The notes under the pieces are model-generated. The model had not been told where the DNA came from and made no database searches. It saw only the letters and a list, made by a program, of their open reading frames with translations. Below, in pieces: positions 26,777 through 35,305 of a stretch of 64,000 bases of DNA (positions within the stretch are counted from its first letter, which is position 1; every line of letters begins with the position of its first letter). This DNA is from Cronobacter muytjensii ATCC 51329 (GTDB taxonomy: Bacteria > Pseudomonadota > Gammaproteobacteria > Enterobacterales > Enterobacteriaceae): the NCBI RefSeq assembly GCF_001277195.1, contig NZ_CP012268.1, forward strand, positions 124,001 to 188,000, written 5' to 3'. The position numbers and the translations under genes are program-made.

Positions 26777-26986
26777 ATGAACAGAGATGAAGCTGGCGGT
26801 AACTGGAAACAGTTTAAAGGTAAAGTGAAAGAACAATGGGGTAAATTAACCGACGATGATATGACTATCATCGAAGGGAAACGTGACCAGCTGGTAGGTA
26901 AAATCCAGGAACGTTACGGTTACGCGAAAGATGAAGCCGACAAGGAAGTGACTGACTGGGAATCTCGCCACGATTACCGCTGGTAA
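26777..26986 (+). CDS. yjbJ: YjbJ, CsbD-like general stress protein
   Basis: A 69-residue hydrophilic protein of the CsbD family (N-W-K-Q-F-K-G-K-V-K-E-Q-W-G-K-L-T-D-D-D near the N terminus), the same length as E. coli YjbJ, which is abundant in stationary phase under RpoS control. Its molecular role is unknown. The start is fixed by AAGGAGA just upstream; an earlier in-frame ATG is not supported. Confidence 0.95.
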   Translation: MNRDEAGGNWKQFKGKVKEQWGKLTDDDMTIIEGKRDQLVGKIQERYGYAKDEADKEVTDWESRHDYRW

Positions 26987-27066
26987 TCGGCTGGCTACCA
27001 CCTCAACGGTATTATTTCCCTGAGGCTGCCCTGCCCACCGGTACAAGGATGTACCACCCGCCTGGT

Positions 27067-27582
27067 TTAACGCGCTTTCTTTTTCACTGTAATGCTGTGG
27101 TCATGCCCGCATTGCCCCTGATGGCGACACGCTTCCACTTCCGCGCAGGCCGCGCAAAGACCATGTGCTTCGATAACATTATGGCGCAGCGCAAAGCCCA
27201 TTTTTGCCGCAAGCGCATGCATAATATCTTCCACCCCTTCTGCCGCTTCTTCTTTCACCACGCCGCAACGCCCACAGATAAACATCGCTGAAGTATGCGC
27301 CGGGTTGTCGAACAGATGACACAGCACGTAGCTGTTGGTGGACTCCACCTTATGCACAAAACCTTGCTCAAGCAAAAAATCGAGCGCGCGATAGACGGTC
27401 GGCGGTTTCGCCTGCGGTTCGGTTGCGCGCAGTAGATCGAGCAGATCATAAGCACTGATGGCGCCTGGCTGTAGCGTCATTAAACGCAGCACTTCGAGGC
27501 GCTGCGGAGTCAGGCGCACATTACGTTGCTGGCAGAGCTTTTCAGCCTGCGCCAGAACTTCCTGCGAAATCGTCGTATCCAT
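27067..27582 (-). CDS. zur: Zinc uptake regulator Zur
   Basis: A Fur-family repressor that senses Zn2+ and shuts off zinc uptake genes. The 171-residue product has an N-terminal winged helix (N-V-R-L-T-P-Q-R-L-E-V-L-R) and a dimerisation domain with the structural zinc pairs C-G-R-C and C-A-A-C plus a C-terminal C-R-H-Q-G-Q-C-G-H-D-H cluster. Start chosen at M-D-T-T-I-S because AGAGG is correctly spaced and it matches E. coli length; an ATG two codons earlier is possible. It is divergent from a cupin gene and convergent with yjbJ. Confidence 0.95.
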   Translation of the reverse strand: MDTTISQEVLAQAEKLCQQRNVRLTPQRLEVLRLMTLQPGAISAYDLLDLLRATEPQAKPPTVYRALDFLLEQGFVHKVESTNSYVLCHLFDNPAHTSAMFICGRCGVVKEEAAEGVEDIMHALAAKMGFALRHNVIEAHGLCAACAEVEACRHQGQCGHDHSITVKKKAR

Positions 27583-27690
27583 CGGCATCCTCTATGAATC
27601 ATGATTAAGTCATCACTTTATCATGAACCGGCCAAAACACCGACATCCCGGCTGTGTTATACCTTTCAGGTAACTTATCTGGAGGTGTCT

Positions 27691-28197
27691 ATGCAAGCTC
27701 GGCCTGATTGTATTTGTCACTGGCAGGATGTGGAGGGCAGCGACGACGCGGCTTATCCCGACAGCAATGAACGCATGTCTGTCGGCGCGCCGCTGGCGAA
27801 ACGGACGGGCCTGACGCGGCTCGGCATTCATCATGAGCGCCTGCCGCCGGGGCGTCGCACGTCTTACCCACACGCCGAAAGTAGCGAAGAAGAGTTTGTT
27901 TATGTGCTGGAAGGGTTTCCGGACGTCTGGCTTAACGGTGAGCTCTGGCCGTTAAAACCGGGTGACAGCGTCGGCTTTCCGGCTGGTACCGGCCTCTGTC
28001 ACACCTTCATTAATAATACCGATAGTGAAGTACGCCTTTTGGTGGTGGGCGAGGCGAACAAACCGGAAAACCGCATCTATTACCCGCTCAACGGCGCCTA
28101 TGCCGCCACCCGGCCAGACCGCTGGATCGATCACCCGCCACAATTTTTCGGTCCGCACGATGGCTTACCTACACGAATTAAGAAGCCTAATCTATAA
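27691..28197 (+). CDS. Cupin domain protein of unknown function
   Basis: A 168-residue single-cupin protein. The first cupin motif is around residues 60-78 (Y-P-H-A-E-S-S-E-E-E-F-V-Y-V-L-E-G) and the second includes P-A-G-T-G-L-C-H-T-F; the two histidines and glutamates are plausible metal ligands. The start follows a good GGAGG. It is divergent from zur, and its upstream region holds TCATGA repeats shared with the zur leader. It is not part of the E. coli synteny, and neither substrate nor pathway can be read from the context. Confidence 0.75.
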   Translation: MQARPDCICHWQDVEGSDDAAYPDSNERMSVGAPLAKRTGLTRLGIHHERLPPGRRTSYPHAESSEEEFVYVLEGFPDVWLNGELWPLKPGDSVGFPAGTGLCHTFINNTDSEVRLLVVGEANKPENRIYYPLNGAYAATRPDRWIDHPPQFFGPHDGLPTRIKKPNL

Positions 28198-28343
28198 ATA
28201 ATGAGGGCGATCACGAAACGAGCCCGGAATTGCCGTTGAGACAAAGCCTCAACCTCTGGCGTAGTGCGTTCTTCACAACAGAAATCGTCTCTGTCTGGCA
28301 AAGGCAGAGGATGTCCTTCATGTTGATAATAAGCGGGTAAACT

Positions 28344-29624
28344 GTGAAAAATATAATCAAACCTTCAGTGGCAGCCGTCGCCCTTTCTATGGTGATAGCA
28401 AATCAGGCGAGTGCGGCAAATACCTGGGCGCAGGCCCGTAACGATGCAATGGGCGGAACCGGCGTCGCGTCAGCCGATTACGGCAGCGGCGTGCTGATTA
28501 ACCCGGCGTTACTGGCGCGTTCTCAACCGGATGATGACATTACTGTGATTCTCCCGGCATTACAGGCGCAAATTACCGATAAAGACAATCTTGAAGATGA
28601 AATCGACCATATCAGCGATCGCGTCGATTATTATCGCGATGTGGTGAACAGCCTGACGCCAGGGGATATCGCCGCCGATCCTATCGGCACGCTGCGCCAG
28701 TTCCAGGGCGCGGCGGGCGAGCTTGGCGACGAGCTGGAAAACCTGCGCGGCAAATCGGCCAACGCGCGCGCGGCGGGCGGTATCGCTGTGAGTATCCCCA
28801 ACGACGTGCTGGCGGTGGCATTTGTGGCGAAAGCCTATGCGCACGCGCGCGTCAGCACCCGGGTGGATCAGAGCGATATCGACTACCTGCGCCGCATTGA
28901 AAATGACGATCTTTACGCGGGCGGGCAGATAATCAACGCGGCGATCAATGGCTCCGACACGATAACCGATCGCCTGACCTCCTCGGCGTTTGGCCGTGCG
29001 GCGATCGTCTCCGATTACGGCGTGGCGTTCGCTCGCCAGTTCCAGCTGGGCGACGTGCCGGTGTCAGTTGGCGTCACGCCGAAGCTGCAAAAAACCTGGC
29101 TCTATAACTACTCGGTCTCAATTTATAACTATAAGAGCAGCGACTGGGACAGCGATCGCTACCGCAATGATGACACCGGCTTTAACGTCGACGCTGGCCT
29201 GGCGGCGGATTTCGGCGAAAACTGGACGGTGGGCCTGAGCGGGCAGAACCTGCTTTCGCGCGATATCGATACCAAAGAGGTTAATGGCTTTAAAGATACC
29301 TATGAGATCTCGCCGCTGGTAACCGCCGGTGTGGCCTGGCATAACGATCTGGTGACGCTGAGCGCCGATGGCGATCTGACGGAAACCAAAGGCTTTAAGA
29401 GCGAAGAGAACTCACAGTTTGTCGGCGTCGGCGCTGAAGTGCGTCCGCTTAGCTGGCTGGCGGTGCGCGGCGGTTTCCGTGCCGACGTGAAGGATAACGA
29501 AAGCAATGTGTTTACGGCGGGTGTTGGTTTCGCGCCGTTCAACCGCGTGCATCTCGATCTCACCGGGATCGTCGGCGAAGACGAAACCTGGGGCGCAGGC
29601 GCGCAGCTGAGCCTGACCTTCTGA
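28344..29624 (+). CDS. TraF/FadL-like outer-membrane beta-barrel protein
   Basis: A 426-residue secreted protein: signal peptide cleaved after Q-A-S-A (residue 24), then A-R-N-D-A-M-G-G-T-G-V-A-S-A-D-Y-G, the N-terminal signature of the family labelled 'conjugal transfer protein TraF' (TraF_2) and distantly similar to FadL. Many alternating amphipathic strands and a final L-S-L-T-F end support an outer-membrane barrel. A charged helical insertion covers about residues 75-130. No conjugation gene is near, so the TraF name should not be read as function. It begins with GTG after GCGGGTAA. Likely cargo unknown. Confidence 0.75.
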   Translation: MKNIIKPSVAAVALSMVIANQASAANTWAQARNDAMGGTGVASADYGSGVLINPALLARSQPDDDITVILPALQAQITDKDNLEDEIDHISDRVDYYRDVVNSLTPGDIAADPIGTLRQFQGAAGELGDELENLRGKSANARAAGGIAVSIPNDVLAVAFVAKAYAHARVSTRVDQSDIDYLRRIENDDLYAGGQIINAAINGSDTITDRLTSSAFGRAAIVSDYGVAFARQFQLGDVPVSVGVTPKLQKTWLYNYSVSIYNYKSSDWDSDRYRNDDTGFNVDAGLAADFGENWTVGLSGQNLLSRDIDTKEVNGFKDTYEISPLVTAGVAWHNDLVTLSADGDLTETKGFKSEENSQFVGVGAEVRPLSWLAVRGGFRADVKDNESNVFTAGVGFAPFNRVHLDLTGIVGEDETWGAGAQLSLTF

Positions 29625-29630
29625 TCCTTT

Positions 29631-29653
29631 GCAGGGGCGCTGTGCGCCCCTGC
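29631..29653 (+). terminator. GC-rich hairpin after the TraF-like gene
   Basis: Perfect 10-bp stem GCAGGGGCGC/GCGCCCCTGC with a TGT loop, 7 bp after the stop. It lacks a T-run, so it may be a processing or Rho-dependent end. Confidence 0.55.
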
Positions 29654-29714
29654 CTGAAGTTTGTGCTATAGTAGCGCCCCTTTTTCAGCCCGAACTTCGA
29701 CTCGCTTAGCTACT

Positions 29715-30710
29715 ATGACGTCCACATCCCGTAACGCTTTTTCCGCCCATCGTTTTTCCATCGCGCCCATGCTCGACTGGACCGATCGCCACTGCCGCTA
29801 TTTCCTGCGCCAGCTCTCTTCGCAGGTGCTGCTGTATACCGAAATGGTGACGACCGGTGCCATCATCCATGGCAAAGGTGACTATCTCGCCTATAGCGAA
29901 GAGGAACATCCGGTGGCGTTACAGCTTGGCGGAAGCGATCCGGCGGCGCTGGCGCACTGCGCGAAGCTTGCCGAAGCGCGCGGCTATGATGAGATCAACC
30001 TGAACGTCGGCTGCCCGTCTGACCGCGTGCAGAATGGCCGCTTCGGCGCGTGCCTGATGGGCGAGGCGCAGCTGGTTGCCGACTGCATTAAGGCGATGCG
30101 CGATGTGGTTTCCATTCCTGTGACGGTCAAAACCCGCATCGGCATCGATGAGCAGGACAGCTACGAATTCCTCTGCGATTTCGTCGGTACTGTGGCGGAG
30201 CAGGGCGGCTGCGACACTTTTATAATCCACGCGCGTAAAGCGTGGCTGTCTGGCCTGAGTCCAAAAGAAAACCGTGAGATCCCGCCGCTCGATTACCCGC
30301 GCGTTTATCAGCTCAAGCGCGATTTCCCGCAGCTTACAATGTCGATAAACGGCGGCATCAAAACGCTGGACGAGGTGAAAACCCATCTGGCGCATATGGA
30401 TGGCGTAATGGTGGGCCGTGAGGCCTACCAGAATCCTGGCCTGCTGGCATCGGTCGACCGTGACATTTTCGGGCTTGATACGCCGGACGCCGACCCGGTC
30501 GCGGTGGTGCGCGCGATGTATCCGTACATCGAGCGTGAACTGGCGAACGGCACTTATTTAGGCCACGTCACCCGTCATATGCTCGGGCTGTTCCAGGGGA
30601 TCCCGGGCGCGCGCCAGTGGCGACGCTACCTGAGCGAAAATGCCCACAAGCCAGGCGCAGATATCAATGTACTGGAGCAGGCGCTGAAGCTGGTGGCCGA
30701 CAAGCGCTGA
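29715..30710 (+). CDS. dusA: tRNA-dihydrouridine(20/20a) synthase DusA
   Basis: DusA reduces uridines 20 and 20a in tRNA D-loops using FMN and NADPH. The 331-residue product has the TIM-barrel signatures A-P-M-L-D-W-T-D-R-H-C-R-Y-F, Y-T-E-M-V-T-T-G-A-I-I-H-G and the active-site cysteine in N-V-G-C-P-S-D-R-V-Q-N-G. Upstream, TGCTATAGT looks like an extended -10 element. The start ATG is the first one with a sensible position; a longer frame adds 18 residues without homology. The 5' end of dusA is a known integration site for elements; here it is uninterrupted. Confidence 0.96.
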   Translation: MTSTSRNAFSAHRFSIAPMLDWTDRHCRYFLRQLSSQVLLYTEMVTTGAIIHGKGDYLAYSEEEHPVALQLGGSDPAALAHCAKLAEARGYDEINLNVGCPSDRVQNGRFGACLMGEAQLVADCIKAMRDVVSIPVTVKTRIGIDEQDSYEFLCDFVGTVAEQGGCDTFIIHARKAWLSGLSPKENREIPPLDYPRVYQLKRDFPQLTMSINGGIKTLDEVKTHLAHMDGVMVGREAYQNPGLLASVDRDIFGLDTPDADPVAVVRAMYPYIERELANGTYLGHVTRHMLGLFQGIPGARQWRRYLSENAHKPGADINVLEQALKLVADKR

Positions 30711-30740
30711 TCTTCGCCATAATATGGTTAATTTCACTAA

Positions 30741-30773
30741 CGCCTCCGGCTGCCACCGGGGGCGTTTCTTTTT
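30741..30773 (+). terminator. Intrinsic terminator of dusA
   Basis: CGCCTCCGG/CCGGGGGCG imperfect stem followed by TTTCTTTTT, 30 bp after dusA. Confidence 0.78.
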
Positions 30774-30791
30774 AATTCAACAGGTTAATTC

Positions 30792-30807
30792 TGGCACGAA
30801 TCTTGTA
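30792..30807 (+). promoter_or_regulatory. Sigma-54 promoter of pspG
   Basis: TGGCAC-N5-TTGTA, matching the -24/-12 consensus TGGCAC-N5-TTGCA closely, 35 bp before pspG. In E. coli pspG is the second PspF/sigma-54-controlled operon of the phage-shock response. Confidence 0.8.
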
Positions 30808-30841
30808 ATAGCAGGGCATAACGTTTCAAAGGAGAACGAGA

Positions 30842-31102
30842 ATGTTTGAACTGCTGTTTGTGGTGGCCTTTTTCCTGATGCTGCTGGCAACGGGCGTATC
30901 GCTGCTCGGCATCATCGCCGCGCTGATGGTGGCGACGCTGGTAATGTTTTTCGGTGGCGTATTCGCGCTGATGATTAAAGTGCTGCCGTGGCTGTTGCTG
31001 GCAGTCGCTGTCGTCTGGGTGATCCGCAGCGTGAAGGCCCCGAAAGTGCCGGATTATCGCCGCACCTCACGCTATAGCCGGGCGAACCGCTGGCGTTACT
31101 GA
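30842..31102 (+). CDS. pspG: Phage shock protein G
   Basis: An 86-residue inner-membrane protein with two hydrophobic stretches (about 2-38 and 42-62) and a basic C terminus ending R-W-R-Y as in E. coli PspG (80 residues). The protein is an effector of the PspF regulon responding to loss of proton-motive force. Start is preceded by AAGGAG, and the sigma-54 promoter lies just upstream. Confidence 0.93.
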   Translation: MFELLFVVAFFLMLLATGVSLLGIIAALMVATLVMFFGGVFALMIKVLPWLLLAVAVVWVIRSVKAPKVPDYRRTSRYSRANRWRY

Positions 31103-31103
31103 T

Positions 31104-31135
31104 AAGTTGCGGGGTTGATCACAACCCTGCAACTT
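31104..31135 (+). terminator. Hairpin terminator after pspG
   Basis: AAGTTGC-GGGTT / AACCC-GCAACTT stem with a single mismatch and a GATCAC loop, directly after the stop; tail is weak (TTTCC). Confidence 0.62.
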
Positions 31136-31241
31136 TCCGGCGGGCTTTCAGTCGAAAGCCATATTATTTGCTTATTCAATCTGTCAATATGTCCGCCGTA
31201 TGACAGAATTCATCAGCGCTGTACCCTACAACCAGCGCGAC

Positions 31242-31275
31242 AATAAAAAAGAAAGGGCTTCCTGCGGGAAGCCCT
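31242..31275 (-). terminator. Intrinsic terminator of qorA
   Basis: On the minus strand AGGGCTTCC/GGAAGCCCT stem followed by TTTCTTTTTTATT, 7 bp after the qorA stop. Confidence 0.9.
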
Positions 31276-31282
31276 AATTCTT

Positions 31283-32266
31283 TCAGGGAATCAATAAGCT
31301 GGAGCCTTGTGTACTGCGGCTCTCCAGCGTCTGATGCGCGCGCGTAGCCTCTTCCAGCGCGAATTTCTGGCTGTCGGCCACATCCACTTTAATCACGCCG
31401 CTTGCGATCAGCGAAAAGAGCTCGTTGCTGGCTTCTTCCAGTTCGGCACGATTCGTTAAATAGCCGTTAAGCGACGGGCGCGTTACGTAAAGCGAGCCTT
31501 TCTGGTTGAGGATCCCCAGGTTCACGCCGGTGACCGGGCCGGAGGAGTTGCCGAAGCTCACCATCAGGCCACGCCGCTGCAGGCAGTCGAGCGACGATTC
31601 CCACGTCTCTTTACCGACCGAGTCATACACCACGCGCACCTTTTTCCCGCCGGTCAACTCACGCACTCGCTCGGGCACGCTCTCTTCACGATAGTTAATC
31701 AGCTCCCAGGCGCCCGCCTGTTTCGCACGCTGGGCTTTTTCCGCCGAGCCGACGGTGCCGATAAGCCGCGCGCCAAGCGCTTTGGCCCACTGACAGGCGA
31801 TAAGCCCGACGCCGCCTGCGGCCGCATGAAACAGAAACATCTCGTCGGGTTTAATTTCATAGGTTTTGCGCAGCAGATAAAAGACGGTCAGCCCTTTTAA
31901 AAAGCAGGCCGCCGCCTGTTCAAAGGAGATAACGTCCGGCAGCACGACGGCTTTGTCCGCCGGGACATTGTGCACTGAACTGTAGGCGCCGAGCGCCGAC
32001 TGGGCGTAAACCACGCGATCGCCAGGTTTGAGGTGCGTCACGCCGCTCCCGACTTTGGTGACGACGCCTGCGGCCTCAGTGCCAAGCCCTGCCGGAAGCG
32101 CTGGCGGCGGGTAAAGTCCGCTGCGAATATAGGTGTCGATATAGTTGATGCCGATGGCTTTGTTTTCCACCTGGACTTCAAGCTCGTCCGGGTCGGCCGG
32201 GGTGAACGTCACCGCTTTTAACACTTCTGGTCCGCCATGCTGGCTGAACTCAATACGCGTCGCCAT
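31283..32266 (-). CDS. qorA: NADPH:quinone oxidoreductase QorA
   Basis: A zeta-crystallin-type medium-chain reductase that reduces quinones with NADPH. The 327-residue product equals E. coli length, with the nucleotide-binding A-A-A-G-G-V-G-L-I-A-C-Q motif around residues 149-160 and no catalytic zinc ligands. It is divergent from dnaB. Start ATG is preceded by AAGGAG. Confidence 0.96.
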   Translation of the reverse strand: MATRIEFSQHGGPEVLKAVTFTPADPDELEVQVENKAIGINYIDTYIRSGLYPPPALPAGLGTEAAGVVTKVGSGVTHLKPGDRVVYAQSALGAYSSVHNVPADKAVVLPDVISFEQAAACFLKGLTVFYLLRKTYEIKPDEMFLFHAAAGGVGLIACQWAKALGARLIGTVGSAEKAQRAKQAGAWELINYREESVPERVRELTGGKKVRVVYDSVGKETWESSLDCLQRRGLMVSFGNSSGPVTGVNLGILNQKGSLYVTRPSLNGYLTNRAELEEASNELFSLIASGVIKVDVADSQKFALEEATRAHQTLESRSTQGSSLLIP

Positions 32267-32386
32267 AGGAACTCCTTGTTAAGTGTCGGGCATGAACGCG
32301 GGAGCGTGCAAACTGAGTACAAAACGACTCAGATCAGATACACTCCACATTCTCTCTGATGATGATTTTTGGTAACTCCATTCACT

Positions 32387-33793
32387 ATGGCAGGAAATAA
32401 ACCCTTCAACAAACCTACTGAACCTCGTGACCCGCAGGTCGCCGGGCTGAAAATGCCGCCGCATTCCATGGAGGCGGAACAGTCGGTGTTGGGCGGTTTA
32501 ATGCTGGATAACGAGCGCTGGGACGATGTGGCCGAGCGCGTCGTGGCCGAGGATTTCTACACCCGCCAGCACCGCATGATCTTCACCGAAATGCATCGCC
32601 TGCAGGAGATGGGCAAACCCATCGATCTGATCACGCTGTCGGAATCGCTGGAGCTACAAGGGCAGCTGGAAAGCGTCGGCGGCTTCGCCTACCTCGCGGA
32701 GCTTTCCAAGAACACCCCCAGTGCCGCGAATATCAGCGCCTATGCTGATATCGTGCGAGAACGCGCGGTGGTGCGCGACATGATTTCGGTCGCCAATGAG
32801 ATTGCCGACGCCGGCTACGATCCGCAGGGCCGCACCAGTGAGGATCTGCTTGATCTCGCCGAATCGCGCGTATTCCAGATAGCCGAAAACCGCGCCAATA
32901 AAGACGAAGGCCCGAAGAGTATCGATCAGATCCTCGAAGCCACCGTCGCGCGCATCGAAACGCTTTACCAGCAGCCGCATGACGGCGTGACGGGCGTCGA
33001 TACCGGCTATCAGGATCTCAATAAAAAGACCGCGGGCTTACAGCGCTCGGATCTGATCATCGTGGCGGCGCGCCCATCAATGGGTAAAACCACCTTCGCC
33101 ATGAACCTGTGCGAAAACGCCGCGATGCTGCAGGATAAACCGGTGCTGATTTTCTCCCTTGAGATGCCCGGCGAGCAGATTATGATGCGTATGCTGGCAT
33201 CGCTCTCCCGCGTCGATCAGACGCGCATTCGTACCGGCCAGCTGGACGATGAGGACTGGGCGCGCATTTCCGGTACCATGGGTATTCTGCTTGAGAAGCG
33301 CAATATGTATATTGACGACTCCTCCGGCCTGACCCCGACAGAAGTGCGCTCCCGCGCGCGCCGCATCTACCGTGAGCACGGCGGCTTAAGCCTGATTATG
33401 ATCGACTACCTGCAACTGATGCGCGTGCCGTCGCTCTCTGATAACCGAACGCTGGAAATTGCCGAGATTTCGCGCTCGCTGAAAGCGCTGGCGAAGGAGC
33501 TTCAGGTGCCGGTGGTGGCGCTCTCGCAGCTTAACCGCTCGCTGGAACAGCGCGCCGACAAGCGCCCGGTGAACTCGGATTTGCGTGAATCCGGCTCCAT
33601 CGAGCAGGACGCCGACCTTATCATGTTCATCTACCGTGATGAGGTGTATCACGAGAACAGCGATTTAAAAGGCATCGCGGAGATCATTATCGGTAAGCAG
33701 CGTAACGGCCCTATCGGCACGGTGCGCCTGACGTTTAATGGGCAGTGGTCGCGGTTTGATAACTACGCTGGCCCTCAGTACGACGACGAATGA
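32387..33793 (+). CDS. dnaB: Replicative DNA helicase DnaB
   Basis: The hexameric 5'-3' helicase of the replication fork. The 468-residue product (471 in E. coli) has the N-terminal DnaG-interacting domain, linker, and RecA-like domain with Walker A A-R-P-S-M-G-K-T-T, Walker B L-I-M-I-D-Y-L-Q-L-M and the C-terminal R-L-T-F-N-G-Q-W-S-R-F. There is no intein. Start chosen at M-A-G-N-K-P-F by homology; six more codons are open upstream. Confidence 0.97.
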   Translation: MAGNKPFNKPTEPRDPQVAGLKMPPHSMEAEQSVLGGLMLDNERWDDVAERVVAEDFYTRQHRMIFTEMHRLQEMGKPIDLITLSESLELQGQLESVGGFAYLAELSKNTPSAANISAYADIVRERAVVRDMISVANEIADAGYDPQGRTSEDLLDLAESRVFQIAENRANKDEGPKSIDQILEATVARIETLYQQPHDGVTGVDTGYQDLNKKTAGLQRSDLIIVAARPSMGKTTFAMNLCENAAMLQDKPVLIFSLEMPGEQIMMRMLASLSRVDQTRIRTGQLDDEDWARISGTMGILLEKRNMYIDDSSGLTPTEVRSRARRIYREHGGLSLIMIDYLQLMRVPSLSDNRTLEIAEISRSLKALAKELQVPVVALSQLNRSLEQRADKRPVNSDLRESGSIEQDADLIMFIYRDEVYHENSDLKGIAEIIIGKQRNGPIGTVRLTFNGQWSRFDNYAGPQYDDE

Positions 33794-33795
33794 TT

Positions 33796-33918
33796 AATTT
33801 GGCTATTTTACTTGCGATTGCGGGCTTGGGCAGTGCTCGCCATCCTCACGTATTTCAGTACGCTCCGGTGGCTGCGCGCTGGCCGCACCCGAACTCGCTG
33901 CGCCAATAACGCCAAATT
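33796..33918. repeat. ERIC-like 123-bp imperfect palindrome between dnaB and alr
   Basis: The ends are an 8-bp perfect inverted repeat AATTTGGC/GCCAAATT followed by TATT/AATA. The centre, TCACGTA-TTTC-AGTACGCTCC, has the same layout as the ERIC centre (TCACATAC...GTATGCTCC), but the flanking stem sequence is different. Size is close to ERIC's 127 bp. It may be a diverged ERIC or a separate palindrome family. Confidence 0.6.
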
Positions 33919-33966
33919 GTCTGTAGCTTAAAAGTTAAAACACCAAAACAACTGCAAGGAAAGTCA

Positions 33967-35046
33967 ATGCAAGCGGCAACTGTGGTAGTAAACCGCCGCG
34001 CTCTGCGTCACAACCTGCAACGCCTGCGTGAACTGGCGCCCGCCAGTAAGCTGGTTGCGGTGGTGAAGGCAAACGCCTATGGACACGGTCTCCTTGAGAC
34101 CGCCCGCACTCTTCCTGATGCCGACGCGTTCGGCGTAGCCCGCCTTGAAGAGGCGCTGCGTCTGCGTGAAGGCGGTATTACGCAACCCGTTCTCCTGCTG
34201 GAAGGTTTTTTTAACGCCAGCGATCTGCCGGTTATCGCTGCGCAGCATCTGCACACCGCCGTGCATAGCGAAGAACAGCTGGCGGCGCTGGAGCAGGCGG
34301 CGCTGTCGGAGCCGGTGACTGTCTGGATGAAACTCGATACCGGCATGCACCGCTTAGGCGTGCGTCCGGAGGCGGCGCAGGCATTTTACGACCGGCTCGC
34401 GGCCTGTAAAAACGTGCGTCAGCCGGTGAATGTAGTAAGTCATTTCGCCCGCGCCGACGAGCCAGAATGCGGCGCCACCGAGCGTCAGCTGGATATTTTC
34501 AACAGCTTTACGCATGACAAACCCGGCAAGCGCTCTATTGCGGCGTCCGGCGGCATTCTGTTCTGGCCGCAGTCGCACTTCGACTGGGTGCGCCCCGGCA
34601 TTATCCTTTATGGCGTGTCGCCGCTGGATACGCATCCGTGGGGCGCGGAGCTGGGCTTTCAGCCCGCGATGTCACTCATTTCAAGCCTGATCGCCGTACG
34701 CGACCATAAAGCGGGCGAGCCGGTAGGTTATGGCGGCACATGGGTGAGCGAGCGCGATACGCGGCTTGGCGTAGTGGCGATGGGCTACGGCGATGGCTAT
34801 CCGCGCTGCGCGCCCACCGGTACGCCGGTGCTGGTTAATGGCCGCGAAGTGCCGATCGTTGGGCGCGTGGCGATGGATATGATTTGTGTGGATTTAGGCC
34901 CAGGCGCGCAGGAAAAAGCGGGCGATAGCGTCATCCTGTGGGGCGACGGCCTGCCGGTCGAACGCATCGCCAAAGTAACAGATGTGAGCGCTTACGAACT
35001 TGTCACGCGGCTCACTTCGCGGGTTGCGATGCGTTACGAGGATTGA
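33967..35046 (+). CDS. alr: Alanine racemase Alr
   Basis: A PLP enzyme making D-alanine for peptidoglycan. The 359-residue product equals E. coli Alr in length. PLP lysine is K34 in V-V-K-A-N-A-Y-G-H-G; the catalytic tyrosine lies in V-G-Y-G-G-T-W. The start has GGAAAG upstream. The order dnaB-alr-tyrB is conserved with E. coli. Confidence 0.97.
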   Translation: MQAATVVVNRRALRHNLQRLRELAPASKLVAVVKANAYGHGLLETARTLPDADAFGVARLEEALRLREGGITQPVLLLEGFFNASDLPVIAAQHLHTAVHSEEQLAALEQAALSEPVTVWMKLDTGMHRLGVRPEAAQAFYDRLAACKNVRQPVNVVSHFARADEPECGATERQLDIFNSFTHDKPGKRSIAASGGILFWPQSHFDWVRPGIILYGVSPLDTHPWGAELGFQPAMSLISSLIAVRDHKAGEPVGYGGTWVSERDTRLGVVAMGYGDGYPRCAPTGTPVLVNGREVPIVGRVAMDMICVDLGPGAQEKAGDSVILWGDGLPVERIAKVTDVSAYELVTRLTSRVAMRYED

Positions 35047-35135
35047 ACGTCACGCAGCGCGTTAATGGCTGGCGGCAGGCGCGCTGCGCTTAACTATCCC
35101 GCGTATCTGGCTAATAGAGTGATAGAGGATTATCG

Positions 35136-35160
35136 GGCGGGTAAGCGCAGCGCCCCCGCC
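35136..35160. repeat. REP-like palindrome between alr and tyrB
   Basis: GGCGGGTAAGCGCAGCGCCCCCGCC. Same core as the palindromes at 10692 and 14695/14747. A partial relative, GCAGGCGCGCTGCGCTTAAC, lies at about 35073-35092. Confidence 0.65.
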
Positions 35161-35305
35161 ATCTTCGCTTATCCTCTGTCTGCATTTACCCGCTCTCTGC
35201 CGCCCCCTGATCTTTGCGCTGCGAATCAACCATATCCCGCTCGATCTGCCGCGCTATCCGGTTTATTGTGGACAAACATCACACCGTAAATCTGGAGAAC
35301 CAAGC

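Noticed and set aside
29715..29800. Integrated element at dusA
   Set aside because: dusA is a known attachment site, but the gene is intact, followed by its terminator and pspG, with no integrase or duplicated dusA end.
35047..35305. TyrR boxes upstream of tyrB
   Set aside because: Expected from E. coli, but no TGTAAA-N6-TTTACA-like pair could be identified with confidence.
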